A DNA stretch of 64,000 nucleotides, from assembly GCF_000833025.1 (NCBI RefSeq), contig NZ_CP010817.1:806001-870000 (forward strand). Reading direction: 5' to 3'. Source of the stretch: Myroides profundi (GTDB lineage Bacteria > Bacteroidota > Bacteroidia > Flavobacteriales > Flavobacteriaceae). Positions 1 to 8,533 of the stretch are shown here, piece after piece (position 1 is the first letter of the stretch; each line of letters starts with the position of its first letter). The notes under the pieces were generated by a model that saw nothing but the letters and a program-made list of their open reading frames with translations, had not been told where the DNA came from and searched no databases. Made by a program: the position numbers and the translations under genes.

Positions 1-828
1 CATCAGTATACTCTGTGCCGCGATATAACTCTTGCCGTATCCTGTGGCATAAGCATTAGCTAAATATATGGCTACATTAAGTGTTGCAGTACGAATAATA
101 AAGTTAAAGCTCATAATGATTAATGGCTTTAGAGAAGGATTAATCGTTCTTCTTACTCTTAGGTTAAAAGGAGTATGTTTAAAGAAGTAATAGAATGCCA
201 TAAGCAACATAATCGTTTGTGCAATCACACTAGCATAAGCTGCTCCTTTGATATGCATAGCTGGTAATATCCCTTCTATACCAAAGACAAAGTAGTACGT
301 TAATACCACATTGATAATAGCTCCCGTTAAGCTACATTTCATTGCCCACATTGTATTCTGTAACCCTCTGAAAACTCCATATAGAGCAAAGGTGATTAGG
401 GTAAGTGGGAACCCCCAAGCGCGTATTAAGTAATATTCTTTAGCATAGGTTAGTAATAAGCCTTCTGCATTATACGCAATAAAGATTTCGTGTACGAAGA
501 AAGTAGTGAATATGAATAGCAATACACTGAGACAAAAGTTAAACAGTATAGCCTGTGGCACTAGGGTCTTTACAGCGAATATTCTATTGGCTCCTAGGTG
601 TTGTGATACGGTAGCAGATATAGAAGTTTTAGTTTGTGCTACGATCCATATTATAGCAGATAGAAAAGACCCCACTAACCCTACTGCACCTAGTGCCTCT
701 ACACTATTTTCTTTCACATTACCGATGATGGCGATGTCAGTTAGAGAGATTAATGACTCTGATACTCCTGCAAAAATAGCGGGTATAGCTAGTTTATTAA
801 TTTCTTTAAAACTGATTTTGGCTTGCAT
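1..828 (-). CDS. MATE family efflux transporter (DinF-like), C-terminus beyond the window
   Basis: This is an open reading frame of 276 codons without a stop that runs off the left edge. The start is the ATG at 826-828, giving the N-terminus MQAKISFKEINKLAIPAI. The protein is a chain of hydrophobic helices. Near the N-terminus are phrases typical of multidrug and toxic compound extrusion proteins of the DinF/NorM type, such as SLISLTDIAIIGN, and a later GAIINVVL-type helix. Such proteins export drugs or metabolites across the inner membrane in exchange for H+ or Na+. MATE proteins are about 440-460 residues, so roughly 40 percent is missing. The substrate cannot be told from sequence. Confidence 0.85.
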   Translation of the reverse strand, partial: MQAKISFKEINKLAIPAIFAGVSESLISLTDIAIIGNVKENSVEALGAVGLVGSFLSAIIWIVAQTKTSISATVSQHLGANRIFAVKTLVPQAILFNFCLSVLLFIFTTFFVHEIFIAYNAEGLLLTYAKEYYLIRAWGFPLTLITFALYGVFRGLQNTMWAMKCSLTGAIINVVLTYYFVFGIEGILPAMHIKGAAYASVIAQTIMLLMAFYYFFKHTPFNLRVRRTINPSLKPLIIMSFNFIIRTATLNVAIYLANAYATGYGKSYIAAQSILM

Positions 829-889
829 ATCTTATTGTTTTCAATAAAGTTGCAAAGGTCGGTTAAATAATAGACAATAAAAAACCAGC

Positions 890-920
890 CTCCTATGTAG
901 TACATAGAAGGCTGGTAAAA
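890..920 (-). terminator. Terminator of the OmpW-like gene
   Basis: Arms ACCAGCCT and AGGCTGGT, extended by CTATGTA/TACATAG with a single mismatch, lie at 894-916. A T-run follows on the reverse strand, and an A-run on the other side would let it work in both directions. Confidence 0.75.
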
Positions 921-940
921 AAAAATGTCTCATTAAATAA

Positions 941-1645
941 TTAAAAACGCATTCCTACACCAAAACCAATTAACATTGGATCTAATTTTACTTTTGCAGG
1001 AATTGGTAATGTTATTCCTGCAGGTGTTCCTTCAGGTAATAAGTTTGTTGCATCAACTGTAACGTCTGTTTTCAAGAATAACTTTTTGAAATCAACGTTG
1101 ATGAAGAATTTCTCTGTTAAATCAATATCAAAACCGAATTGGTAACCCCAACCAAATTTGTTGTCATATTTAATGTCTTGAGCTACACCTGATTTTTCGT
1201 TATAGAAAATAGTGTAGTTCACCCCAACCCCAACATAAGGTTTAAATACTTCACCAAATTTGTGGTGGTATTGGAACATTAATGTAGGAGGTAATAAGTA
1301 TACACTTCCTAAATCTACGTTAGCAGTACTAGGACCATTAATAGCTGTTAAATCTGAACCTAGAGTACCTACTGTATGTCTAGAAGTACCTAAGATTAAC
1401 TCGGCAGCTAAATTTTCTGTGAAGAAGTAAGTAAAGTCTAATTCTGGGATAAAGTTGTTATTTACATCAATTTGTCCACCTATTTTGTCAATATCTGCTC
1501 TGTTATGAGGAATAACACCTACTCCACGTAGACGCATTTGCCATTTGTAATTTTGTTTCTCAGGTGCACTAGTAGTTTCTTGTGCGAATGTAGAACCGCT
1601 TACGAATAATGCAGCTCCTAAAATTGAAAGTAGTAACTTTTTCAT
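941..1645 (-). CDS. OmpW family outer-membrane beta-barrel protein
   Basis: The 234-residue precursor has a clear Sec signal peptide ending in FVSGSTFA-Q. The mature part has alternating amphipathic strands and ends in an aromatic residue (GVGMRF), as outer-membrane barrels do. The segment around residues 35-85 (WQMRLRGVGVIPHN, then PELDFTYFFTENLAAEL) and the later YHHKFGEVFKPYVGVGVNYT fit the OmpW family, an eight-stranded barrel that forms a narrow hydrophobic channel. Family members are linked to passage of small hydrophobic molecules and to stress responses, but the substrate is unknown. It is a single-gene unit with its own terminator. Confidence 0.88.
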   Translation of the reverse strand: MKKLLLSILGAALFVSGSTFAQETTSAPEKQNYKWQMRLRGVGVIPHNRADIDKIGGQIDVNNNFIPELDFTYFFTENLAAELILGTSRHTVGTLGSDLTAINGPSTANVDLGSVYLLPPTLMFQYHHKFGEVFKPYVGVGVNYTIFYNEKSGVAQDIKYDNKFGWGYQFGFDIDLTEKFFINVDFKKLFLKTDVTVDATNLLPEGTPAGITLPIPAKVKLDPMLIGFGVGMRF

Positions 1646-1874
1646 AATTGAGATTTTAAATTTCTAGAGTAAAATTACTGTTAAATTTATATCTGAAATA
1701 TGACTTTTATCATTTATATACTTTTTGTTGTAAAAAAAGTTTAAATATTAGCTAAATTTATAAAATATAATTGATTAAATTGAGTAGGTTAGCTTCTAAA
1801 CTTAATATGTTTTGATATATAAATTGTTTTAGTTGTGTTTTTGTGTGATTAATCTGTTAAAAATATAAAAAATT

Positions 1875-2231
1875 ATGAAAACATTAGTTATAGGTGCTTC
1901 TTTGAAAGAAGAAAGGTATTCTAATAAAGCAATAAAGATGCTTAGAGAATATGGACATGAGGTAGTAGCTCATGGGCTGAGAACAGGTATGGTAGAGGAT
2001 GTGACTATTCATACAGACTGGTATACAGGTGGAGATATCGATACAGTGACTCTATATCTTAATCCTGTTAGACAGCAAGAGTATTATGAAGAGATTATAA
2101 AACTAAAGCCTAGACGTGTAATCTTTAATCCAGGTACAGAGAATAATGAGTTTGTTCAACGATTATCTGATGCAGGTATAGCGTCAGAAGAAGCGTGTAC
2201 ATTAGTATTACTGCGTACAGAACAGTTCTAA
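1875..2231 (+). CDS. Small CoA-binding-domain protein (CoA_binding_2)
   Basis: The 118-residue protein is one Rossmann-like domain. It opens with MKTLVIGASLKEERYSNKA, the dinucleotide/CoA-binding loop of the small CoA-binding proteins such as E. coli YccU. HEVVAHGLRTG and the late RVIFNPGTENNEF loop are also typical. There is no catalytic CoA-ligase partner nearby. The family is assigned by fold and its cellular role is not established. It is convergent with the symporter gene and the two share a palindromic terminator. Confidence 0.8.
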   Translation: MKTLVIGASLKEERYSNKAIKMLREYGHEVVAHGLRTGMVEDVTIHTDWYTGGDIDTVTLYLNPVRQQEYYEEIIKLKPRRVIFNPGTENNEFVQRLSDAGIASEEACTLVLLRTEQF

Positions 2232-2236
2232 TGATA

Positions 2237-2279
2237 AAACAATAAAGGTCTTATGTATGCATAAGACCTTTATTGTTTT
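2237..2279. terminator. Bidirectional terminator between convergent genes
   Basis: The hairpin is perfect, with 19-bp arms at 2237-2255 and 2260-2278 and a TATG loop. A/T runs on both sides let it serve both convergent genes. The right arm touches the symporter's stop codon. Confidence 0.9.
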
Positions 2280-3780
2280 AATTTATTTTGTTTAATACTT
2301 TAGATTGACTAGTGCAAAGTAATAATAGCACTGTGATTAGTCCATTGACAAGTATTAATTCATTGTCAAAAACATATCCACCTAATAAAGTAGCAGAGTT
2401 ATTACTTAACCATAATGTCAAAAAGGGAGCTAGTATGCATATAATAGGGACTAACTTATCTTTGACAGTTCTATTATTAAATAGAATGGCGAAGGCGAAT
2501 AGACCTAATAGTGGTCCGTATGTATAAGAGGCTATCTTGAAGATCATACTTACTACAGAGGCATCGTTAATAGCATTGAATAATATAATCACTAAGAACA
2601 TTAATAAAGAGAACACTAAGTGTACTACCTTTCTCTTCCACACATTAGAGGCATCGTCTTTCTTCTTATCCATGTGTAAGAAGTCTATACAGAATGAGGT
2701 AGTCAATGCCGTCAGAGCTGAGTCTGTAGTAGCAAATGTAGCCGCTGTCAATCCTAGTAAGAATATGATAGCAGGTACTATACTTAGGTAGTTAAAAGCA
2801 ATCTCTGGGAATAGTAGATCTGTTCTTGGCTTACCCGTCGCTAGATCTAGTGGTACTTGGATACCATTTTTCTCTGCATAGATGTATAATAACGCTCCTA
2901 CACCTAAGAAGAATAGGTTAATCACCACAAAGATAGCTGTGAAAGAATACATGTTTTTTTGTGCTTCTTTGATGTTCTTACAGCTTAGATTTTTTTGCAT
3001 AAGATCTTGATCTAATCCTACCATCGCTAGCGTTACAAATATTCCTCCTATAAACTGCTTTAAGAAATGGTATCTAGAAGAGATAAAATCCTCAAAGAAG
3101 AATATCTTAGAATAGTTACTGTTTTTTATGGTTTCGAAGGCTTCTACAGCCGATAGGTCTAGACTGTGACAGATAAAAATAATGGTGAATATAACAGAGG
3201 CAACTAAGAAGAAGGTCTGTAACGTATCTGTAACGATAATGGTTTTTAACCCACCTTTATAAGTATAAGCATAGATCAGTAAGAGGGCAATCAGTACTGT
3301 AGCAAAGAAAGGTATTCCGAAATAATCGAATACATATCGTTGTAAAACGATAACGACTAGGTATAGTCTAAATGCAGAACCAATCGTTCTACTTAATAGA
3401 AATATAGAGGCAGCAGATTTATAACTATAATGACCAAGCTTCTTCTCTATATAGGTATAGATAGAGACTAAATTATACTTATAATATAAAGGAAGTAAAA
3501 CAGAGGCAGTTAATAGAAAACCAACAGCATTACCTAAAACAAATTGAAAATACTTAAACTGTTCACCGTTAGGCGAGCCTACTTCTCCTGGTACAGATAT
3601 AAAGGTTACCCCTGATAAGGCTGTCCCTATCATCCCAAAAGCGACTAAATACCATTTAGCATTTTTATTAGCACTGAAGAATGCGTCATTACTACTATCT
3701 TTTTTACTGATGTAATGAGATATACCTATCAGTATTCCGAAGTAGATAATAATGATGGTGATAATGGTTATTGGAGTCAT
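2278..3780 (-). CDS. Sodium:solute symporter family transporter
   Basis: The 500-residue protein has about 13 hydrophobic helices and no signal peptide. It shows solute:sodium symporter traits: FFSANKNAKWYLVAFGMIGTALSGVTFISVPG near residues 35-67 and GLDQDLMQKNLSC near residue 255. In this family the first region contributes to Na+ binding in helix TM1. Bacteroidota have many paralogues, so the solute (sugar, amino acid, sialate or other) cannot be assigned. It is a monocistronic gene divergent from recR. Confidence 0.88.
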   Translation of the reverse strand: MTPITIITIIIIYFGILIGISHYISKKDSSNDAFFSANKNAKWYLVAFGMIGTALSGVTFISVPGEVGSPNGEQFKYFQFVLGNAVGFLLTASVLLPLYYKYNLVSIYTYIEKKLGHYSYKSAASIFLLSRTIGSAFRLYLVVIVLQRYVFDYFGIPFFATVLIALLLIYAYTYKGGLKTIIVTDTLQTFFLVASVIFTIIFICHSLDLSAVEAFETIKNSNYSKIFFFEDFISSRYHFLKQFIGGIFVTLAMVGLDQDLMQKNLSCKNIKEAQKNMYSFTAIFVVINLFFLGVGALLYIYAEKNGIQVPLDLATGKPRTDLLFPEIAFNYLSIVPAIIFLLGLTAATFATTDSALTALTTSFCIDFLHMDKKKDDASNVWKRKVVHLVFSLLMFLVIILFNAINDASVVSMIFKIASYTYGPLLGLFAFAILFNNRTVKDKLVPIICILAPFLTLWLSNNSATLLGGYVFDNELILVNGLITVLLLLCTSQSKVLNKIN

Positions 3781-3933
3781 AGTAAGTCAATTGTTTTATA
3801 TCCTAAGAATCCAAAAGTAATTCTTTTTTAGAAATAACAACGATTGGTTTTTCACCTATCCTGTATAGAATAAGTAGAACAGGTCGTTATGGTAGTAGTT
3901 TATAGGAGTAGAGTTATTTATTAGTTTATTTTT

Positions 3934-3941
3934 TATCTTTG
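3934..3941 (+). promoter_or_regulatory. Bacteroidota -7 element of recR
   Basis: TATCTTTG fits TAnnTTTG and ends five bases before the recR ATG. Initiation about 4-6 nt downstream would leave almost no leader. No clear -33 TTG was seen. Confidence 0.55.
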
Positions 3942-3946
3942 CAGTT

Positions 3947-4567
3947 ATGGAATTCCCGTCAAAATTATTAGAAAAAGCAGTCGAAGAAGTATCACAATTG
4001 CCTGGGATAGGTAAGCGTACAGCATTACGACTAATGTTACATATATTAAAACAGCCAGAGGAGCAAACTCTGCATCTAACTGAGGCATTATTAAAGCTTA
4101 GAAAAGATATTATCTTCTGTAAGAGTTGTTATAATATATCAGATACAGAACTATGTGATATCTGTGCTAACGAAGCACGCGACCACCAGACAATATGTGT
4201 GGTAGAAGATGTACGTGATGTAATGGCACTAGAGAATACTCAGATATTTAAAGGAATATACCATGTGCTAGGAGGTAAGATTTCTCCTATAGATGGTATC
4301 GGACCTAGTCAGTTAAATATTCAATCTCTAGTAGAAAAGGTAAAAGCAGGGGAGGTAAAAGAAATCATCTTTGCGTTGAGTTCTACTATGGAGGGAGATA
4401 CGACCAACTTTTATATCTATAAACAGATAAAAGATACAGGTGTCATCACCTCTACTATCGCTAGAGGTATAGCAGTAGGGGATGAGTTAGAGTATGCAGA
4501 TGAAGTGACATTAGGTAGAAGTTTAGTACATCGTGTACCTTTTGAGAATGCATTTAAGGCTGTATAG
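3947..4567 (+). CDS. recR: Recombination mediator RecR
   Basis: RecR works with RecO (and RecF) to load RecA on single-stranded DNA at gaps. The 206-residue protein has the family's full length. An N-terminal helix-hairpin-helix ([12 protein letters not shown], residues 18-29) is followed by a C4 zinc finger (Cys58, 61, 70 and 73) and a Toprim domain from about residue 82 with the acidic [12 protein letters not shown] stretch. The C-terminal [16 protein letters not shown] is characteristic. It is monocistronic with its own terminator. Confidence 0.97.
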   Translation: MEFPSKLLEKAVEEVSQLPGIGKRTALRLMLHILKQPEEQTLHLTEALLKLRKDIIFCKSCYNISDTELCDICANEARDHQTICVVEDVRDVMALENTQIFKGIYHVLGGKISPIDGIGPSQLNIQSLVEKVKAGEVKEIIFALSSTMEGDTTNFYIYKQIKDTGVITSTIARGIAVGDELEYADEVTLGRSLVHRVPFENAFKAV

Positions 4568-4595
4568 TAGTACAATCTTTAAAAATTAATCATAG

Positions 4596-4634
4596 AAGAG
4601 TAATTAGTAGTTCATACCAATTACTCTTTTTTTA
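4596..4634 (+). terminator. recR terminator
   Basis: Arms AAGAGTAATT (4596-4605) and AATTACTCTT (4619-4628) are followed by a T-run. Confidence 0.8.
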
Positions 4635-4774
4635 TGGATTTAAGTCTGAGATGTATATTGTCTCGTTTAGAAATGTTTTTTTAGAGCATAGATACATTGA
4701 GACCAGTAAGTAATAATATACCCTACTCTAACTTTATATAGGCTATTTTGTAGATCATAAGATTATAAAACAAG

Positions 4775-4813
4775 TGTACAGTTAAAAATGGGATTATAAA
4801 CAATAACTGTACA
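4775..4813. repeat. Inverted repeat left of repeat array 1
   Basis: TGTACAGTTA at 4775-4784 is an exact reverse complement of TAACTGTACA at 4804-4813, separated by 19 nt. The right arm runs into the CTGTAC-type flank shared with array 2. It may be the edge of the repeat element or an operator-like dyad. Nothing else recognisable lies between 4635 and 4774. Confidence 0.6.
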
Positions 4814-4846
4814 GCTATAGTAGGACGAGACCCTATTTTTTAGGCG

Positions 4847-4949
4847 GTGGTCGCATAGTGGTCGGCTTGTGGTCGCATAATGGTCGCATAATGGTCGCAT
4901 AATGGTCGCATAGTTTTGGCTATTTTTAATGCGACCACTATGTGATCAT
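4847..4949. repeat. Repeat array 1: 11-bp tandem units plus inverted units
   Basis: Six head-to-tail 11-bp units fill 4847-4912. The consensus is RTGGTCGCATA; unit 2 is diverged (GTGGTCGGCTT). After a 15-nt core (4913-4927) come two inverted units at 4928-4938 and 4939-4949. The second inverted unit is diverged, yet both of its differences against its partner become G-U pairs in a plus-strand RNA. It lies in the 622-bp gene-free gap between recR and feoA. A second copy is at 46.57 kb. Eleven base pairs is close to one helical turn, so every unit would face the same side of the DNA. Confidence 0.9.
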
Positions 4950-5153
4950 TATCCTATAAGTATGGTATAATATAAAGTGGCTTTGTAATGATGTGTATAA
5001 TAGCAGAGTAATAAATTGTATTATAATAAGATAGTATGAAAGGCTTGTTTATGTTAGCTGTATTGGCTTTCAAGCTTATAAATAGACTCATAACCTTAAA
5101 TTAGAATGTTTTTATATAGAGGTTTTAACACTAAATTAATTGTTAGGCTTGTC

Positions 5154-5161
5154 TAATTTTG
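5154..5161 (+). promoter_or_regulatory. Probable -7 element of feoAB
   Basis: TAATTTTG matches TAnnTTTG, 28 bases before the feoA start. No correctly spaced -33 TTG was found, so this rests on one box. Confidence 0.45.
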
Positions 5162-5189
5162 TAATTTTACACATCTAAAGAAAATTGTA

Positions 5190-5423
5190 ATGAATTTATC
5201 AGAACTAGCTAAAGGAGAAAAAGCTACTATACAAGGTATAAAGCGAGGGTGTCCTGTGGAGGTACATCAGCGTTTCTTAGACTTAGGGTTTGTTCCTGGT
5301 GCTGAAATATATATCCATAATATCAGCCCATTAAAGGACCCTGTAGCTTATTCTATCTATAATACCATCATTTCGTTGAGAAAAGAGGATGCAGAGATGG
5401 TATTAGTGACTTTAGCTAATTAA
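5190..5423 (+). CDS. feoA: Ferrous iron transport protein FeoA
   Basis: FeoA is a small SH3-like cytoplasmic protein that assists FeoB in Fe2+ uptake. The 77 residues have the usual length, with the family phrase HQRFLDLGFVPGAEIYI near residues 27-43 and an ISLRKEDAEMVLV end. It lies 24 bp ahead of feoB on the same strand, which implies one transcript. No feoC follows. Confidence 0.95.
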   Translation: MNLSELAKGEKATIQGIKRGCPVEVHQRFLDLGFVPGAEIYIHNISPLKDPVAYSIYNTIISLRKEDAEMVLVTLAN

Positions 5424-5447
5424 ATTATAAAAGAAGGGAAAAAAATT

Positions 5448-7625
5448 ATGGCGCAATCAGCCTGTGATATTTGTGATCTTAATGCAACAGCAGAATTAAA
5501 AAAACTAGGTGAGTCATCTGGTAAGTTTGATTATACTATCGCTCTAGCAGGAAATCCAAATACAGGTAAGAGTACAATCTTCAATGCTCTTACTGGTCTA
5601 AAACAACATACTGGAAACTGGCCAGGAAAAACAGTTACACGTGCAGAAGGAAACTTTCAGTTTAAGGATAGTAAGTATAAGATAATCGACCTTCCGGGTA
5701 CTTACTCACTGATGTCTACTTCTGAAGATGAAGAAGTGGCACGTGATTTTATTTTATTTGGTCGTCCTGATGTCACTGTAGTAGTGGTAGATGCTGGTCG
5801 ACTAGAACGTCATCTTAGCTTAGTAGTACAGATACAAGAGATTACGAATAAGGTGGTGGTGTGTCTAAACCTGATGGATGAGGCTCAGCGCCATGGTGTA
5901 GAAATAGACGTGAGAGGGTTATCTCGTGATCTAGGAGTACCTGTGATCCCTACTTCTGCAAGAAGAAAAGAAGGTATTACAGACTTATTAGTAGCGATAG
6001 ATCAAGTAGCAACAGGTAAATATGTGCCTGAGCATAAGACAATATCTGGTATATCTGGAGAATCTAGAGAGGCAGTACAGCAGGTAGCTTCTAAGTTATT
6101 AGCTATAGATGCGGATTTGCCTAGTCCGTCATGGCTAGCGATGAGATTAATACAACAAGATACTACTATTCAGTCTGCTTTAGTGAATCAAACTTTATCT
6201 ACTAAAGTCAATAATGAGAATATAAAAGAGGTGATAACATTAGCAGCTCATTATCATGAGAAGCTAGGATTAGACTATTCTGATAATGTGGCTGGGGCTA
6301 TCTTCACTCAAGTATCTAAGACAGTGAAGAGCACTGTGAAATCAGATATGAATCAGCGCGCGTTCAGAGTAGACCGTATGATCGATAATGTGGTGACGAG
6401 TAAGCGATTTGGCTTTCCTATTATGTTATTGATGCTCGGAGGTATTCTATGGCTGACTATTATCGGGTCTAACTATCCATCTAGTGCATTATCAACATTG
6501 TTATTAGAAGAGTTATATCCTATATTAAAGAGTGGAGCAGAGAGTCTGCATTTTCCATGGTGGTTATCAGGGTTTTTAGTAGATGGAGTATATCTAGCTA
6601 CAGCTTGGGTTATAGCAGTGATGTTACCACCTATGGCTATATTCTTCCCTCTGTTTACTTTATTAGAAGATTTTGGGTATCTACCAAGAGTAGCATTTAA
6701 CCTAGATCGACTTTTTAAAGGAGCAGGAGCACATGGTAAGCAAGCTTTGACAATGAGTATGGGCTTCGGGTGTAATGCTGCTGGAGTAGTCTCTACTCGT
6801 ATTATTAACAGCCCTCGAGAAAAACTAATTGCTATCATTACGAATAACTTTTCGTTGTGTAATGGTCGTTGGCCTACACAGATATTGATGGCAAGTATCT
6901 TTATCGGGGCCTTAGTACCATCGTATTTGTCTAATACTATCTCTACGCTTGCAGTAGTGGGGATCGTGGTATTAGGAATAGGATTTACATTCTTTACTTC
7001 ATGGATGCTGTCTAAGACTATGCTAAAAGGGCAGGCTTCATTCTTTACCTTAGAATTGCCTCCTTATAGACCTCCGAGAGTATTACAGACGATCTACACA
7101 TCCTTAATAGATAGAACACTAATCGTATTGTGGAGAGCTATTGTATTTGCAGCACCTGCAGGAGCAGTTATTTGGTTGATCTGTAATATTGATATAGGAG
7201 ATAAGAGTATAGCATTATGGACTATCCAAGGTTTAGATCCTGTAGGAGTGTTCTTAGGATTAAATGGAGTTATTCTATTAGCTTATATCGTAGCTATTCC
7301 TGCCAATGAGATTGTTATCCCGACAGTGTTAATGTTGACAGCTATGGTATTAGGAGATGCATCTATCGGTGAAGGAGCAGGTGTGATGTTTGAGGTGTCT
7401 GATGGAGAGATAGCGACTATCTTACACATGGCAGGTTGGACTACATTGACAGGAGTGAACTTGATGTTGTTTAGTTTACTACACAATCCATGTAGTACTA
7501 CGATATATACAATCTATAAAGAAACCAATAGTGTGAAGTGGACTACTGTAGCTTCATTATTACCAGTTCTTTTTGGAGTTATTGTGTGTTTTGTCGTAGC
7601 GCAGTTATGGTATTTATTTACCTAA
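5448..7625 (+). CDS. feoB: Ferrous iron transporter FeoB
   Basis: FeoB is the inner-membrane Fe2+ permease with an N-terminal G domain. The 725-residue protein shows G1 GNPNTGKS at 35-42, G3 DLPG at 81-84 and G4 NLMD at 141-144, then a helical linker. From about residue 325 come the membrane domains, which include the gate motif GFGCNAAGV and a second Gate repeat near NEIVIPTVLML. A short extension ahead of the G domain carries a CDIC pair. The gene follows feoA and ends at a strong terminator, so feoAB is a two-gene operon. Confidence 0.97.
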   Translation: MAQSACDICDLNATAELKKLGESSGKFDYTIALAGNPNTGKSTIFNALTGLKQHTGNWPGKTVTRAEGNFQFKDSKYKIIDLPGTYSLMSTSEDEEVARDFILFGRPDVTVVVVDAGRLERHLSLVVQIQEITNKVVVCLNLMDEAQRHGVEIDVRGLSRDLGVPVIPTSARRKEGITDLLVAIDQVATGKYVPEHKTISGISGESREAVQQVASKLLAIDADLPSPSWLAMRLIQQDTTIQSALVNQTLSTKVNNENIKEVITLAAHYHEKLGLDYSDNVAGAIFTQVSKTVKSTVKSDMNQRAFRVDRMIDNVVTSKRFGFPIMLLMLGGILWLTIIGSNYPSSALSTLLLEELYPILKSGAESLHFPWWLSGFLVDGVYLATAWVIAVMLPPMAIFFPLFTLLEDFGYLPRVAFNLDRLFKGAGAHGKQALTMSMGFGCNAAGVVSTRIINSPREKLIAIITNNFSLCNGRWPTQILMASIFIGALVPSYLSNTISTLAVVGIVVLGIGFTFFTSWMLSKTMLKGQASFFTLELPPYRPPRVLQTIYTSLIDRTLIVLWRAIVFAAPAGAVIWLICNIDIGDKSIALWTIQGLDPVGVFLGLNGVILLAYIVAIPANEIVIPTVLMLTAMVLGDASIGEGAGVMFEVSDGEIATILHMAGWTTLTGVNLMLFSLLHNPCSTTIYTIYKETNSVKWTTVASLLPVLFGVIVCFVVAQLWYLFT

Positions 7626-7655
7626 TTTCTTAAGAGTATAATTATATTTATTATA

Positions 7656-7697
7656 GTATCCCCTTCTTCATTTGATATGGAGGAGGGGACTTTTTTT
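7656..7697 (+). terminator. feoAB terminator
   Basis: Arms 7659-7669 and 7679-7689 (TCCCCTTCTTC / GGAGGAGGGGA, two G-U pairs) are followed by a run of seven T. Confidence 0.85.
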
Positions 7698-7890
7698 ATA
7701 TAATTACAGAATAACTTTATTATTAGGCGAATCATGAGATTATATGATAGATAATATAGATTCTCTTAGTGTAAGTACATATTTTATGTGAATTAACTCT
7801 TTATGTTTGTCACCTTGTATGCGAATTGTTTTATTTGACTAATGATCTTTATAGAGATAAAGGTTATTCTTTAATTAAAAAAAATGAGCT

Positions 7891-8421
7891 ATGAGAAGAG
7901 TTTTGGTTTTAGGGACTTTATTATTAGTTACTGGTCTATACGCACAATCACCTAAGAAAAATAAACAGGTAGAGTATGAGATAAGTACTTCAGAGTTATT
8001 AGATAGAGGAGAGTATTATGACCTTACAGCAGAGCAGAGAGCTAATATTATAGAGCGCAAGCGTAGGATAGGTAGAGAGTTTGAGGCAATAGGTAGAGAC
8101 CGTTCTCTATCTGGAAGGGAAAAAGGATTAAAAAAGAGAGAGTTAGCTATTAGTTTCAGACAAGATATTTATATTATTCTAAATGACTCTCAGAAGGTGA
8201 AGTGGGATAAGGCATCTCATCATAAGTATCAAAATAAAAGAAATAAGGAGGATATAGAATACCAATTAGATTTGCTAGAAATAGAGTATGAACGAGATAT
8301 TAAAAATATCGAAATCATTTATAAGAATAACGACTCTAAAAGAAAGATAGCAAAAAACAATAGAAAAGCAGAGTATAAGCAACAGAAAGCAATACTTAAG
8401 AGACAAAAGGATAAGCTGTAG
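7891..8421 (+). CDS. Small secreted, highly charged protein of unknown function
   Basis: The 176-residue precursor starts with a signal peptide (MRRVLVLGTLLLVTGLYAQ). The rest is rich in Lys, Arg and Glu and predicted helical. DLTAEQRANIIERKRRI near residues 48-65 resembles the LTxxQ-type helical motif of periplasmic CpxP/Spy-like proteins, but the likeness is short and I do not assign the family. The C-terminal 60 residues look like a basic coiled coil. It is monocistronic with a strong terminator behind it. Confidence 0.7.
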   Translation: MRRVLVLGTLLLVTGLYAQSPKKNKQVEYEISTSELLDRGEYYDLTAEQRANIIERKRRIGREFEAIGRDRSLSGREKGLKKRELAISFRQDIYIILNDSQKVKWDKASHHKYQNKRNKEDIEYQLDLLEIEYERDIKNIEIIYKNNDSKRKIAKNNRKAEYKQQKAILKRQKDKL

Positions 8422-8451
8422 TATCGCTTTATTAAGTGAGTATAGCATAGG

Positions 8452-8496
8452 ATACCCCCTAATAGACAATATGTTTATTAGGGGGTATTTGTTTTT
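8452..8496 (+). terminator. Terminator of the charged secreted protein gene
   Basis: Thirteen-bp arms ATACCCCCTAATA (8452-8464) and TATTAGGGGGTAT (8476-8488) are followed by a T-rich run. Confidence 0.88.
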
Positions 8497-8500
8497 ATAA

Positions 8501-8533
8501 AAAGAGCTCAAGGTTATTTATCTTGAGCTCTTT
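8501..8533 (-). terminator. Terminator of the SanA-like gene
   Basis: Arms AAAGAGCTCAAG (8501-8512) and CTTGAGCTCTTT (8522-8533) overlap the end of the reverse-strand gene. T-rich sequence follows on that strand. Confidence 0.8.

Noticed and set aside
4847..4949. Repeat array read as a CRISPR
   Set aside because: Units are 11 bp and adjoin without spacers, and no cas gene is present.
6473..6838. Reverse-strand ORF of 121 codons inside feoB
   Set aside because: It is antisense to a well-conserved transporter gene and has no recognisable protein features.
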